64,000 nt of DNA, from positions 870,119-934,118 of the forward strand of contig NZ_LMJL01000012.1 in NCBI RefSeq assembly GCF_001429295.1, in the 5' to 3' direction. The DNA is from Flavobacterium sp. Root935 (lineage in GTDB: Bacteria > Bacteroidota > Bacteroidia > Flavobacteriales > Flavobacteriaceae). Position 1 is the first letter of the stretch. Each line of letters begins with the position of its first letter. Made by a program: the position numbers and the translations under genes. The notes below the pieces were generated by a model. It had not been told where the DNA came from and did no database searches. It worked only from the letters and a program-made list of their open reading frames with translations. Below are positions 18,008-27,241 of the stretch, in pieces.

Positions 18008-20455
18008 ATGAATTTAAAAAGAATATTATTTTTTAGCATCGTATTGTGTAATGCCTTAGGATTTGCGCAAAATTTCAATGTTGAAGAATTAGGAAAAGCC
18101 AAACTAATAAATGTCTCCGGTGGTGCTTCTGCCAGCGGAGTATTCTATTCTGGAAATGCAGCCAGAGAGCCTTTTACCTATTTCTTAAACGGAAATATTA
18201 ATGTGAACGTCGCAGGTTTATATAATATACCTTTTTCATTTTCGTATACCAGTCAAAAATTTGGGTACAATAAGCCTGTTCTTATGAATCGCTTAAGTAT
18301 TCATCCTTCTTATAAATGGATTACAGGGCATATTGGAGATGTGAGCATGACTTTTTCTCCTTATACTTTAGCAGGACATCAGTTCACAGGTTTAGGTGTT
18401 GATTTAACGCCGCAGGGAAAATTTAAGATTAGTGCAATGTACGGACGTTTAGTTCGAAGCAGCGAATACGATGTTTTAAACACCGAACTTGTTCCTACGT
18501 ACAAAAGATTTGGTTACGGATTTAAAACCCAATATTCTTTAGAAAAAATAAATATTGGACTTACCTTTTTTAAGGCTAAAGACGAGATGAATTCGCTATC
18601 AATTCCAATTCCGTATGAATTAGGTGTTTCTCCAAAAGAAAATGCGGCAATTAGTTTTGAAACTTCTTTTAAACTATTCAAAAAATTACAAGTTTTAACG
18701 GAATTTGCCAATAGCAGTATTACCGAAGATACAAGAGTACTCGATAATAGAAAAGCCGAAAATGTTGCTTCTTTATTTTTAAACTCTAACTCAACAACAG
18801 CAAGTTATAAAGCCTTAAAAGGACAGTTGGTTTATCCTGCCGGCAAAGGAACTTTAGGTTTAGGCTACGAACGCATTGATCCAAACTACAGAACATTAGG
18901 AGGTTATTATTTTAATAATGACTTAGAAAATGTTACCGTAAATGCTTCTCAGACTTTATACAAAGATAAATTGAGTTTAAACCTGAATTTAGGTTTACAG
19001 AAAGACAATTTGGACAAACAGAAACAAAGTCAGATGAAAAGACTGGTTTCTTCTATCAGTGCCGATTTTAGAGCCAACCAAAAATTAAACTTCAACCTTA
19101 ATTACTCTAATTTTCAATCGTATACCAACAGCCGAAATCAATTTGATTACATCAATCAAACCTCAGAATATGAATTTTTAGATACCTTAAATTTCAGACA
19201 AGTCAATCAAAACGCAGCCATTACTATTAATTACCTTCTTAAAAATGATAAAAAGCAAAAACAAGCTTTCAATGCGACATTCAGCATGCAAGATGCAGTA
19301 AATCAGCAAGAAGGAAAAACAATTACAGGCGGTGCAAGTACTTATTACAATACAGGACTTTCCTATATTATTGGTTACCCGAAAAAAGACCTAAATCTAA
19401 CCGCTTCTTTTAACAGTACTATTGGAAAACTAGATGCTGGTGATAATTTAATTTTAGGACCAACAATTGGAGCTACTAAATTATTTTATGACAAAAAACT
19501 AAATACCTCGTTTTCTACTAGTTACAATACCAGTTTTAATGATGGTGAAAAAGTAAATGACGTTTTTAATATCCGCTTAAACGGATCTTATATCTATCTG
19601 CAAAAGCATAATTTCGGATTGAACTGTATAACACTTTTTAGCAGCTCTCAAACTGTAAGAAATAATGATATAACAGCAACTTTATCATACACGTATTCTT
19701 TTGATAAAATAAAACTTCGTCCAAAAAGAGTAGAAGAAAAACCAGCAATTACGGCAAATGAAACACCAGATAATATTCTCAAAATTTCATCCAAAGATGT
19801 TGTTTTGGAAGGAACAAAAAGTGAAATTATCACAAAACTGGAACAGCTTCAAAATGATTTAAAGCCAGTTCCTGAATCAGAATCAGAAAAACTGAATCAA
19901 CTTCTTAATGTTGTTCGAATGACATTAGACGACAAAGAATTCAAAGAAAAAGTATTGGATTATCTAGATGCCTATAATTTAGACAAAGAAACCGCTGCTC
20001 AATATAACGCTATACTTTTTGATATTGTTCAGCAATTAAATCGCGAAATAGCAGCAAAAGATCAAAATATCGAACAGGTTTATGTGGCCGCAATTGGCCG
20101 TGTCAATACAGATAAAATGCACGGAGTAAACAGCGAAGATGCAAAAGATAAAGCCGCTTACAACAGATATTTAAAATTAGTAGAAAGAAGTAAAAAAAGT
20201 GAAGAACAGCTAATCCATCACAGATGGATGATGAAAGAGTTTGCGCTTCTTGCAAAGTTACCACAGAGCGAACTGCAGAATAACGAATCATTCGCTGCTT
20301 TCAGTAAACAGGAAGTCAATACATTTTTTGATTTAAATAATGACAAAAAACCTGCTGCAGAAATCAGTAAAGAATTAGAAGAAAAAATGATTCCATTTTA
20401 TCATCAATTAGCGGTAGAAAAAGCAGTAAACGATTCAATCGAATTAAAACATTAA
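18008..20455 (+). CDS. Outer-membrane beta-barrel-like protein with C-terminal helical domain
   Basis: The product is 815 aa. A signal peptide ends around residue 21 (LGFAQ). Residues about 30-565 show many amphipathic strands with alternating aromatic residues (for example FNLNYSNFQSY, LSYTYSFDKIK), as in outer-membrane barrels. A linker rich in K, E and P follows. Residues about 590-815 are strongly charged and helical (KLEQLQNDLKP, LNREIAAKDQNIEQ) and probably lie in the periplasm. It is not a recognisable PorP/SprF or SusC protein. It lies 93 bp after the SprB-repeat gene and 39 bp before the toxin-like gene. A role in anchoring or exporting neighbouring block products is an attractive but unproved inference. 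Confidence 0.7.
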   Translation: MNLKRILFFSIVLCNALGFAQNFNVEELGKAKLINVSGGASASGVFYSGNAAREPFTYFLNGNINVNVAGLYNIPFSFSYTSQKFGYNKPVLMNRLSIHPSYKWITGHIGDVSMTFSPYTLAGHQFTGLGVDLTPQGKFKISAMYGRLVRSSEYDVLNTELVPTYKRFGYGFKTQYSLEKINIGLTFFKAKDEMNSLSIPIPYELGVSPKENAAISFETSFKLFKKLQVLTEFANSSITEDTRVLDNRKAENVASLFLNSNSTTASYKALKGQLVYPAGKGTLGLGYERIDPNYRTLGGYYFNNDLENVTVNASQTLYKDKLSLNLNLGLQKDNLDKQKQSQMKRLVSSISADFRANQKLNFNLNYSNFQSYTNSRNQFDYINQTSEYEFLDTLNFRQVNQNAAITINYLLKNDKKQKQAFNATFSMQDAVNQQEGKTITGGASTYYNTGLSYIIGYPKKDLNLTASFNSTIGKLDAGDNLILGPTIGATKLFYDKKLNTSFSTSYNTSFNDGEKVNDVFNIRLNGSYIYLQKHNFGLNCITLFSSSQTVRNNDITATLSYTYSFDKIKLRPKRVEEKPAITANETPDNILKISSKDVVLEGTKSEIITKLEQLQNDLKPVPESESEKLNQLLNVVRMTLDDKEFKEKVLDYLDAYNLDKETAAQYNAILFDIVQQLNREIAAKDQNIEQVYVAAIGRVNTDKMHGVNSEDAKDKAAYNRYLKLVERSKKSEEQLIHHRWMMKEFALLAKLPQSELQNNESFAAFSKQEVNTFFDLNNDKKPAAEISKELEEKMIPFYHQLAVEKAVNDSIELKH

Positions 20456-20494
20456 GAGAAGATTTTAAAGTATAATAGTTATAAAAACACCCAA

Positions 20495-23400
20495 ATGCTA
20501 AAAAAACTACAATTTCAACTATTTCTAACCCTTGGGTTTTGGCTTTCGGCAATGGTTTCTGGTATGGCACAGACTTTTCCAGTTACTATCAGTACGCAGA
20601 TTACACAGCCATCTCCAATCTACTTAAACAATTATGCCGATGCGACTACCATAAATAGTCCTATTAAAGTGCAGATTACCTTAAACGATTTAACGATTTC
20701 TAATCGCCAGATTCGATTAAAATGTTATTTCCAAGGACAGTCGATTTCGCTGATGACAAACGATTTTGTAGTTGGAGCGAGAGATCTTTTTCTAGAAGGT
20801 GGAGTTCCGCTTCAGTTGACCAACGTAGATTTAGCACCATACTTTGAATATCAAAATCTTCTTGGAGTTAACCCAAATCAATATGCTCAGGCACTTCCAG
20901 AAGGCATTTATACTTTTTCTGTTGAGGTTTATGATTTTGCGACCAACAAAAAACTGTCTAAAAAAACCAGTGTAACAACGATCATTTTTCAAAATGATCC
21001 ACCGTTCTTGAACCTGCCATTGAACAATGCTTCAATAATGCAGCAGAACATTCAAAACATTATTTTCAGCTGGACACCTCGACAAATCAATGTCAGCAAT
21101 GTAGAATACGAATTTTCATTAGTTGAAATCTGGGATAAATATACTCCAGTTCAAAATGCATTTGCTTACTCACCTCCTCTTTATACAACCACAACACGTT
21201 CGACTACACTGCAATATGGCGTTTCAGAACCGCAATTACTTCCTGGCAAAAAATATGCTTGGAGAGTAAAAGCAAAAGCTCTCTTGGGAGCTGAAGAAGT
21301 TGGTGTTTTTAAAAATAACGGATACAGCGAAATTTTCTCTTTTACTTACGAAACCTATTGTACGGCGCCGCTGGCAATCACTACCACAGATATCAGCCAA
21401 GATCAAGCTAAAATAACGTGGAGCGGTGACATTGACAATTTTGATTATCAGGTAAGTTACCGTGAAAAAAATGCAGATTCAGATTGGTATAAAATAGTTA
21501 CGCCAAGAGAATTTGCAACTATCAGCAATTTAAAACCAAATGCAACTTACGAATATACTGTTGGTGCATCTTGCGAAGTTGGTAAATATACCCACAGTAC
21601 AATTCAGGAATTTACCACAATGGCAAAAGACGAAATTGCTTTTGTAGGCTGTGGTATTAAGCCAGATCCGGCAGATTTAGCCAACAAAAATCCGCTTCCA
21701 GAATTATTTGCTAATGATGTAGTAAAGGCGGGAGATTTCCCGATTGTGGTATTGCATGCGAACGGAAGCAATGGTAAATTTAGCGGAGACGGTTATGTTA
21801 CTTTGCCATTCTTAGAAAAATTCAGAACTCTTATAGATGCCGCAAATGCTGCAGGTGGTCCAGATATTGGAAAATATTCTCGTATCAGAATCACTTTTGA
21901 TAACATTGGTGTCAATACCGATTTTAAACTGATTTCAGGAGAAATTATCGCGAGTTATGATCCTACATGGAGCAACATGGCTGATGGTGATAAAATCCTT
22001 ACCGATATTTTAGGAAGTGACGGAAAACCAATTGAAGGAAAACTAGATTATGTTGTAAAATCGGCGACTTTAAATCCTGATGGAAGTACAACTATCATTG
22101 GAGAAAATGGAGCTAAAACAACGCTTCCAAAATCTCCATACGATCAGGTTTATACGGATAAAAACGGAACTACTGTTACAATTCCTGCTAACGGAAGTGC
22201 TGCGCCAACTATTGGTGCTCCTGCCCCTGGCGGAAAAGCAACTGCTTCTAATACAAATGGAATGTCATCTAGCGGAGAAGTTGCTCAAATTTCATCTCCA
22301 GATGTAAAAATTACTTTTGAAGATAGTAAAGAAGCCAAATATGCTTTTGACCCACAGCCTGAAAATGGATCTGCAAAACTTAAAAGCAGTTACGAACTTA
22401 TTCCAACAGGTGACGGAAAAGTTTATAAAGTTAATTACAAAGCAGTATCAGACTTAAAAGGAGACGATTATGTTATCGCAAGAGCAGAATTCTCTAATGG
22501 TAAAAAAAGCTCTGATATTGTCTTTAAAACAAGCTCTGGAGGAAAAGTTGATGCCGAATGGAACACATCAGACAATACCGCAAAAATTTTACTGAAGAAA
22601 ACGCTGAATTTTGGTAAAGATGCCATTATTGCAACAGTAAAAGGAGCACCAGTAAAATCGGCACAAGACACAACTAAAACTGTAGAAGGAAAATCTGATG
22701 TTGCAGGTAAATTAAATGTTTGGCATTTAACCAAGAAAACGCCAATTAGTGTAACCTTATTAGGAATAAATGGAGCAAAAACTCCAGATAATGCTGATGC
22801 AGCAAAATTCCTTAATGATGTTTACAACAAAGCTGGTATTGAGTTTACAGTAACCTCTCAAAATGTAAAAATTAACGATCTGCCATCTGAAATAGAAAGT
22901 GGCAACAGTGATCTTTTAAATGTTTACACAGACGGCCAGATAGATATAATAAGTCAAATAGAAGCTAATGCCGATTTTAAATACAACGATAAAACGTACT
23001 ATGTTCTATATACTGGAAAATCGGGCCAAAATGGTTACGATGGTTTTATGCCTTTAGGCGGTCAGTACGCCTTTGTATTTAATAACGGAAATCTAAAAAC
23101 TGCTGCACACGAATTAGGACACGGTATTTTTGGACTAAAACATCCATTTTCAACAGAAGCAGAATCAGGTAAAACTAATCTTTTAATGGATTATGGAAAC
23201 GGTACTGTTTTATCTCACAACGATTGGGACATTATTCATAGCGGCGGATGGAAATTCTACGGTTTCCAGAAAAGTTCTTCTGGGGCTTTGGCTGGTGGAT
23301 ATGGAATATCTCCAATGTTTGAATTTGTCAAAACTCAATTGACAAGTGTCTATTCAGGAGATTATATTGCAGATGATGGTTTTACATCTGGTTTTAGTGA

Positions 23401-26068
23401 CTTATTAGATAAAGAGATCGTAAATTATGTTTGGGATGATAAAAAACATGAGTATGTCTATATTCATGAACTAAATGGTATTGAAAAAAGAGAAATTCAC
23501 GCAGTAACAAAAACTGTAACGGGTAATCCTTGGATCTGGTTATTTGCGAATAATAAAGGTGAATGCAATGTAGATAAAAAATACATTAGGACTAAATACG
23601 AAAACATAAAATCTTTCATTAGTTCTGGAAATACTGCTGGTTTACAAAGATATATAAAATCAATACTTGATGACAAATTTAAAAAAGAAGGAGTAAACGA
23701 TTTTAGAGATCAAGTATGGGGTATTTTAAATTGTACATCTGATAAAGGTACTACAGGTGGAACTGGTACTGATATAGCGTATAAAGATTACTTGGGTGGC
23801 TTAGGTAAACAATCAAATAAAGGATATAAACCAGACGCAACAAATGTTAATGCACAAGAAAATCATACATATGATTATTCCGGTGTTATTTCAGAGAAAG
23901 AGAAATTAAAAATAATTTCTCAAATGAAGAATATCAGCACTGAATCTGGTCTGATTGCTAAAATTTTCATTACTGATGTCAAAACTCTTCCAGAAAAGAA
24001 AAAAGAAGTTAGCGATTATTTAGCAAATTTATCAGGTTCTCAAGTAGCAGTTTGGATAGATTTTAACGCTAATGGAGAAGCTACGGTAAAAACCATTATA
24101 GGATCTGCAGTTAATGGTAGTGGAAATGGAGATGTGAACAAATTTTTGGCTATTGTAAGTGCTGTAATTCCAAAATTCGATGGTACTTACAATTATTTCA
24201 ATCCACTAACAGCAATTTTAGATGGTATTGCTAGTATAGTTACTAAAGCCAAAATTCCAGAGCGTTTTTATAATCCTGAAATTACTACTAATGATTATAA
24301 TCCTATTTTGTATTATGCAGGCTTGGTAGACCCGTTTGCATGGTCTGCACTACTTGGCGATCAAATGTTGCAACAAAATAATATTACAATTACCAATTCA
24401 AAGTTGGTAAAAATTAGTCATGTCCATTTTGCTTTTAAATGTGGTGTATGGAATGGTTTAGTAGATCAAGTAAAAGGACTCGCAGAAATGACTGCAATAG
24501 TTACCAATCTTATTGATGGAGGTGATCGTGCTGGAGAAATGTGGGAAGGAATTAAGAAATTAGACATTTGGTGTACAGAGAGTAAAGATGGAAATGTCTG
24601 CATATGGAGTCTTGTTAAAAAATCGCACACAGGACAAACATGTCAAATCGCAGAAACTGTTGGCTACGATGTCGCTAATATTATCACAATTGCTATTTCA
24701 TTTGCTAAAGTTGGTAAAGTTGCACAAATAGCAAAAGTTATAGAGTCTTTAGATATGGTAAGCCAAACTATGAAACTTGCAGGAAAACTTATCAAGATTA
24801 CTGTTAAAGGAACTGGTACAGCCGCCAGATTTAGCTTTGCTGTTTCTAAAGCTTTTATTGCTCCTGGTTTAAAATTCGCAAAATTAAATAAAACATACTG
24901 TGCATTATTTCCTATTGCAATAGATTTAACAGAAAACGTTGATAATGCTGTTAGTAAAGCCAAAGAATTACTTAAGAAAAGTCCAGCAGATTTTGAGAAA
25001 GCAGTGACAATATTAACTGAACCAGATGTAGATGGAAACGTAATTGCGGAAATTGTTGAGAATGGAGAAAAAATCAAAATTTTATTAAATGAAAGTGAGG
25101 ATAAATTAAGGAAAAGTGCAAGCGAAATTGTTGAAGATGCAGGTGAAGCTATTGTAGCACGTCTAAAAAAATTAGGTTTAGTTGAAGATGATATAAAAAA
25201 TGCACTAGAAAAAATAGGTAGTTCGCCTACAGATAGCAGTAAATTATTAGAAATTCTTGAAAAAGCTCCATTTAAAGATGATCTTTCTAAATTAAAAGAT
25301 CTTCTTAAAGATATAACTGCAAGTACTGATCTACAAGATTTTGTAAAACAAGGTAAAGATTTTACAAAAGAATGGTTAATTTTAGAAGCATATCCTAGTT
25401 TTAGAAAACTAGGTGTACATATTGACAAAATAAGTTCTATTTTAGCTAAGGGACATGTTAGTGTAGATGATCTAACAACTATCTTAACGGTGAATAAAGG
25501 ATTAGGTAAAAGGGCTACTGATTTAACAAACTTTTTAAATGATTTAGATCATTTTGCATTATATGCGAGACAAGATGGTTTTGGATCAATTATTTCTGGC
25601 CTGAAGGCACATTGGTTTAATGGTGCTGGGGCAGATGGTGCTAATTGGGTAATTGCTGTCATACGCAAAGAAGGTGATAATGTTTTTGTACCATCTAGAA
25701 CTAATTTTGAAGTCTCTGCATTAGCAAATACTCGAAGATATGATGCAATAGTTGGTGAAACTGGTAATAAATCAGCAAAATATTTTGAATTTAAATCATA
25801 TAGCAAAGTACCTCCGACTGATTTTGCAAAACAATTTTTGGGGGATTTAAGTAATGGGGATATAGTTGATTTAAAACAGTTGCAATGGCTATTCGATGCA
25901 GGCAAAAACCCTCCCGATTTTGCTTCTAACATGAAAAAAGCAATAGATAACTTAGAAATTACAGATGATATGGCTAAAAAATTCTTGAAAGATGTTGAAA
26001 ATCCAACCGCTTCTAAACTAAAAAAATATTTAAAGGAGGATTTTGATGAAATATTTAAATTGAAATAA
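20495..26068 (+). CDS. Putative polymorphic toxin: FN3, zincin-like protease, C-terminal PD-(D/E)XK nuclease
   Basis: The product is 1857 aa. A signal peptide (residues 1-26, ending SGMAQ) is followed by Ig/FN3-like regions, including an FN3 at about 289-375. A Gly/Thr-rich linker precedes a zincin-like domain with HELGHGIFGLKH (H872, E873, H876, H883) and a downstream NLLMDYGNG segment. This is a combination I recall from Bacteroidota polymorphic toxins, where the protease is thought to release the toxin tip. Hydrophobic stretches near 1389-1410 and 1457-1475 could aid membrane passage. The last ~150 residues have RRYDAIV (D1750) and FEFK (E1765, K1767), the spacing of a PD-(D/E)XK nuclease core. 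The C-terminus has no T9SS domain. The stop codon is immediately followed by the ATG of a small AT-rich gene, as for toxin-immunity pairs. Nuclease activity is inferred. Confidence 0.7.
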   Translation: MLKKLQFQLFLTLGFWLSAMVSGMAQTFPVTISTQITQPSPIYLNNYADATTINSPIKVQITLNDLTISNRQIRLKCYFQGQSISLMTNDFVVGARDLFLEGGVPLQLTNVDLAPYFEYQNLLGVNPNQYAQALPEGIYTFSVEVYDFATNKKLSKKTSVTTIIFQNDPPFLNLPLNNASIMQQNIQNIIFSWTPRQINVSNVEYEFSLVEIWDKYTPVQNAFAYSPPLYTTTTRSTTLQYGVSEPQLLPGKKYAWRVKAKALLGAEEVGVFKNNGYSEIFSFTYETYCTAPLAITTTDISQDQAKITWSGDIDNFDYQVSYREKNADSDWYKIVTPREFATISNLKPNATYEYTVGASCEVGKYTHSTIQEFTTMAKDEIAFVGCGIKPDPADLANKNPLPELFANDVVKAGDFPIVVLHANGSNGKFSGDGYVTLPFLEKFRTLIDAANAAGGPDIGKYSRIRITFDNIGVNTDFKLISGEIIASYDPTWSNMADGDKILTDILGSDGKPIEGKLDYVVKSATLNPDGSTTIIGENGAKTTLPKSPYDQVYTDKNGTTVTIPANGSAAPTIGAPAPGGKATASNTNGMSSSGEVAQISSPDVKITFEDSKEAKYAFDPQPENGSAKLKSSYELIPTGDGKVYKVNYKAVSDLKGDDYVIARAEFSNGKKSSDIVFKTSSGGKVDAEWNTSDNTAKILLKKTLNFGKDAIIATVKGAPVKSAQDTTKTVEGKSDVAGKLNVWHLTKKTPISVTLLGINGAKTPDNADAAKFLNDVYNKAGIEFTVTSQNVKINDLPSEIESGNSDLLNVYTDGQIDIISQIEANADFKYNDKTYYVLYTGKSGQNGYDGFMPLGGQYAFVFNNGNLKTAAHELGHGIFGLKHPFSTEAESGKTNLLMDYGNGTVLSHNDWDIIHSGGWKFYGFQKSSSGALAGGYGISPMFEFVKTQLTSVYSGDYIADDGFTSGFSDLLDKEIVNYVWDDKKHEYVYIHELNGIEKREIHAVTKTVTGNPWIWLFANNKGECNVDKKYIRTKYENIKSFISSGNTAGLQRYIKSILDDKFKKEGVNDFRDQVWGILNCTSDKGTTGGTGTDIAYKDYLGGLGKQSNKGYKPDATNVNAQENHTYDYSGVISEKEKLKIISQMKNISTESGLIAKIFITDVKTLPEKKKEVSDYLANLSGSQVAVWIDFNANGEATVKTIIGSAVNGSGNGDVNKFLAIVSAVIPKFDGTYNYFNPLTAILDGIASIVTKAKIPERFYNPEITTNDYNPILYYAGLVDPFAWSALLGDQMLQQNNITITNSKLVKISHVHFAFKCGVWNGLVDQVKGLAEMTAIVTNLIDGGDRAGEMWEGIKKLDIWCTESKDGNVCIWSLVKKSHTGQTCQIAETVGYDVANIITIAISFAKVGKVAQIAKVIESLDMVSQTMKLAGKLIKITVKGTGTAARFSFAVSKAFIAPGLKFAKLNKTYCALFPIAIDLTENVDNAVSKAKELLKKSPADFEKAVTILTEPDVDGNVIAEIVENGEKIKILLNESEDKLRKSASEIVEDAGEAIVARLKKLGLVEDDIKNALEKIGSSPTDSSKLLEILEKAPFKDDLSKLKDLLKDITASTDLQDFVKQGKDFTKEWLILEAYPSFRKLGVHIDKISSILAKGHVSVDDLTTILTVNKGLGKRATDLTNFLNDLDHFALYARQDGFGSIISGLKAHWFNGAGADGANWVIAVIRKEGDNVFVPSRTNFEVSALANTRRYDAIVGETGNKSAKYFEFKSYSKVPPTDFAKQFLGDLSNGDIVDLKQLQWLFDAGKNPPDFASNMKKAIDNLEITDDMAKKFLKDVENPTASKLKKYLKEDFDEIFKLK

Positions 26069-27094
26069 ATGAAAATATTAGCTAAAATAGATAATGTTAA
26101 AAACAACATTTGGAATATAGATAATAATATAATTATCCTAAAAGATAACACATTAATTAATCTAGATACTAAAAGAGAATTAAATTATAAAAACGATGTT
26201 ATTAGATGTTTTTACAGCAATAACTATATATATTTTATAAAAAAAAATGAGTTAGTCCTGTTAAATGTTGATTTCACCATTGTAAATACAATAAATCAAA
26301 GTAATGCAACAGGTTTAAGTATTTTCGATGAGAATAATTATGTGATTTGGTTTGAAAATGAAGATGGTGATGAATACTATAGTTTTTATAAGGAAAATAA
26401 TGCAGAGGGAACTGCAGATTCTTTTTTTGGAAAATTTTTAGATATTAGTTATAGTTATAGATTTAAAAAAAGAAAAGAACGAAGCTCATTTGTACTTTCT
26501 AATTTATTAAATACTAATACATATTTTGAATATAAATGTGAACCACATGAAGAGATTGCGGGAGATATAATTAAATATAAAGGAATTTTAACTTTTTATA
26601 CAAGAGAGATTGAAAAAGAGTTATATGATTCTAAGTATTGGATTAATGTACTGGATATTAAAACACGGCAAATAATTTATAAAATTCTTGTTGAGCATTA
26701 TGGAGCTAATTTTAATTACAAAAAAGGGCAATTTGTCTCCATACAAGCAACAAATCAAAACAATAAAATAGTAAAAAGTTATGAAATTTTAAATATCAAT
26801 AATGGCGTAATTCAAAGGGATAATTTCAAATTCAATGAAGAAATGTTTTCAGTAGGTACGGCAGTCCAATACATTGACAACAATAAATTATATTTTGTGG
26901 ATAATGTATATTCTTACGAAGAACAAAAGAAAAAGTCTCCAAAAATTGGTTGTTTTAATGTAGAAACAAAGCAAATAGACTTTTTTGAAGAATTAAAAGA
27001 AGCAGAAGGTTTTTCAATAAATCAAATTATAAGCAAAAACGATTTAATATATGTAAAAACTGATAATAATGAAGTGTTTACTCTAAAAATTTAA
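26069..27094 (+). CDS. Putative cognate immunity protein, beta-propeller-like
   Basis: The product is 341 aa and not a recognised family. The ATG begins at the base after the toxin stop codon, so translation is probably coupled. There is no signal peptide, so it should stay in the cytoplasm, where a nuclease toxin would act. The sequence is a series of short strands in repeating patterns (NIIILKDNTLINLDTK, NKLYFVDNVYSY, NDLIYVKTDNNEVF), suggesting WD/Kelch-like beta-propeller blades. The coding sequence is markedly more AT-rich than the housekeeping genes nearby, rich in AAT and ATA codons, as is common for exchanged toxin-tip and immunity cassettes. The immunity function rests on position, localisation and composition only. 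Confidence 0.6.
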   Translation: MKILAKIDNVKNNIWNIDNNIIILKDNTLINLDTKRELNYKNDVIRCFYSNNYIYFIKKNELVLLNVDFTIVNTINQSNATGLSIFDENNYVIWFENEDGDEYYSFYKENNAEGTADSFFGKFLDISYSYRFKKRKERSSFVLSNLLNTNTYFEYKCEPHEEIAGDIIKYKGILTFYTREIEKELYDSKYWINVLDIKTRQIIYKILVEHYGANFNYKKGQFVSIQATNQNNKIVKSYEILNINNGVIQRDNFKFNEEMFSVGTAVQYIDNNKLYFVDNVYSYEEQKKKSPKIGCFNVETKQIDFFEELKEAEGFSINQIISKNDLIYVKTDNNEVFTLKI

Positions 27095-27113
27095 TTTTAT
27101 TATAATTCAAATC

Positions 27114-27191
27114 ATGCAAACCTCAAAAATAACAAGATACGCCATAATATTACTAGTAGTTTTATTCGTAGTAATTAGCGTATTAAGCTAA
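27114..27191 (+). pseudogene. Truncated copy of the small lipoprotein gene
   Basis: A 25-codon frame encodes MQTSKITRYAIILLVVLFVV and ends ISVLS then TAA. It matches the first 25 residues of the lipoprotein at 28422 (MQTSKYTKIAVIALVLLFLV...ISCS). The stop falls exactly where the intact copy has its lipid-acceptor cysteine, so this product could at most be a bare transmembrane segment. It could be a decaying duplicate or a genuine membrane microprotein. Confidence 0.55.
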
Positions 27192-27192
27192 A

Positions 27193-27230
27193 AATAAAGC
27201 CTTTTGAAATTCAGAAGGCTTTATTTTTTT
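27193..27230. terminator. Bidirectional terminator
   Basis: AATAAAGCCTT at 27193-27203 pairs with AAGGCTTTATT at 27215-27225, followed by T residues. The upstream side is A-rich, so it can also end the convergent LamG gene. The GCCTTTTG core is shared with the terminator at 28631-28664, as expected from the duplication of this region. Confidence 0.8.
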
Positions 27231-27241
27231 GAATATGTAAC

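Noticed and set aside
24664..25428. A 254-aa open frame on the minus strand inside the toxin-like gene
   Set aside because: It is antisense to a well-supported coding frame, is Ser/Leu/Phe-rich as expected from reading a Lys/Glu-rich gene backwards, and has no promoter or recognisable domain.
25549..26151. A 200-aa minus-strand frame across the toxin-immunity junction
   Set aside because: Composition is that of an antisense shadow (Ser/Phe/Leu-rich), and it covers two plus-strand genes with clear structure.
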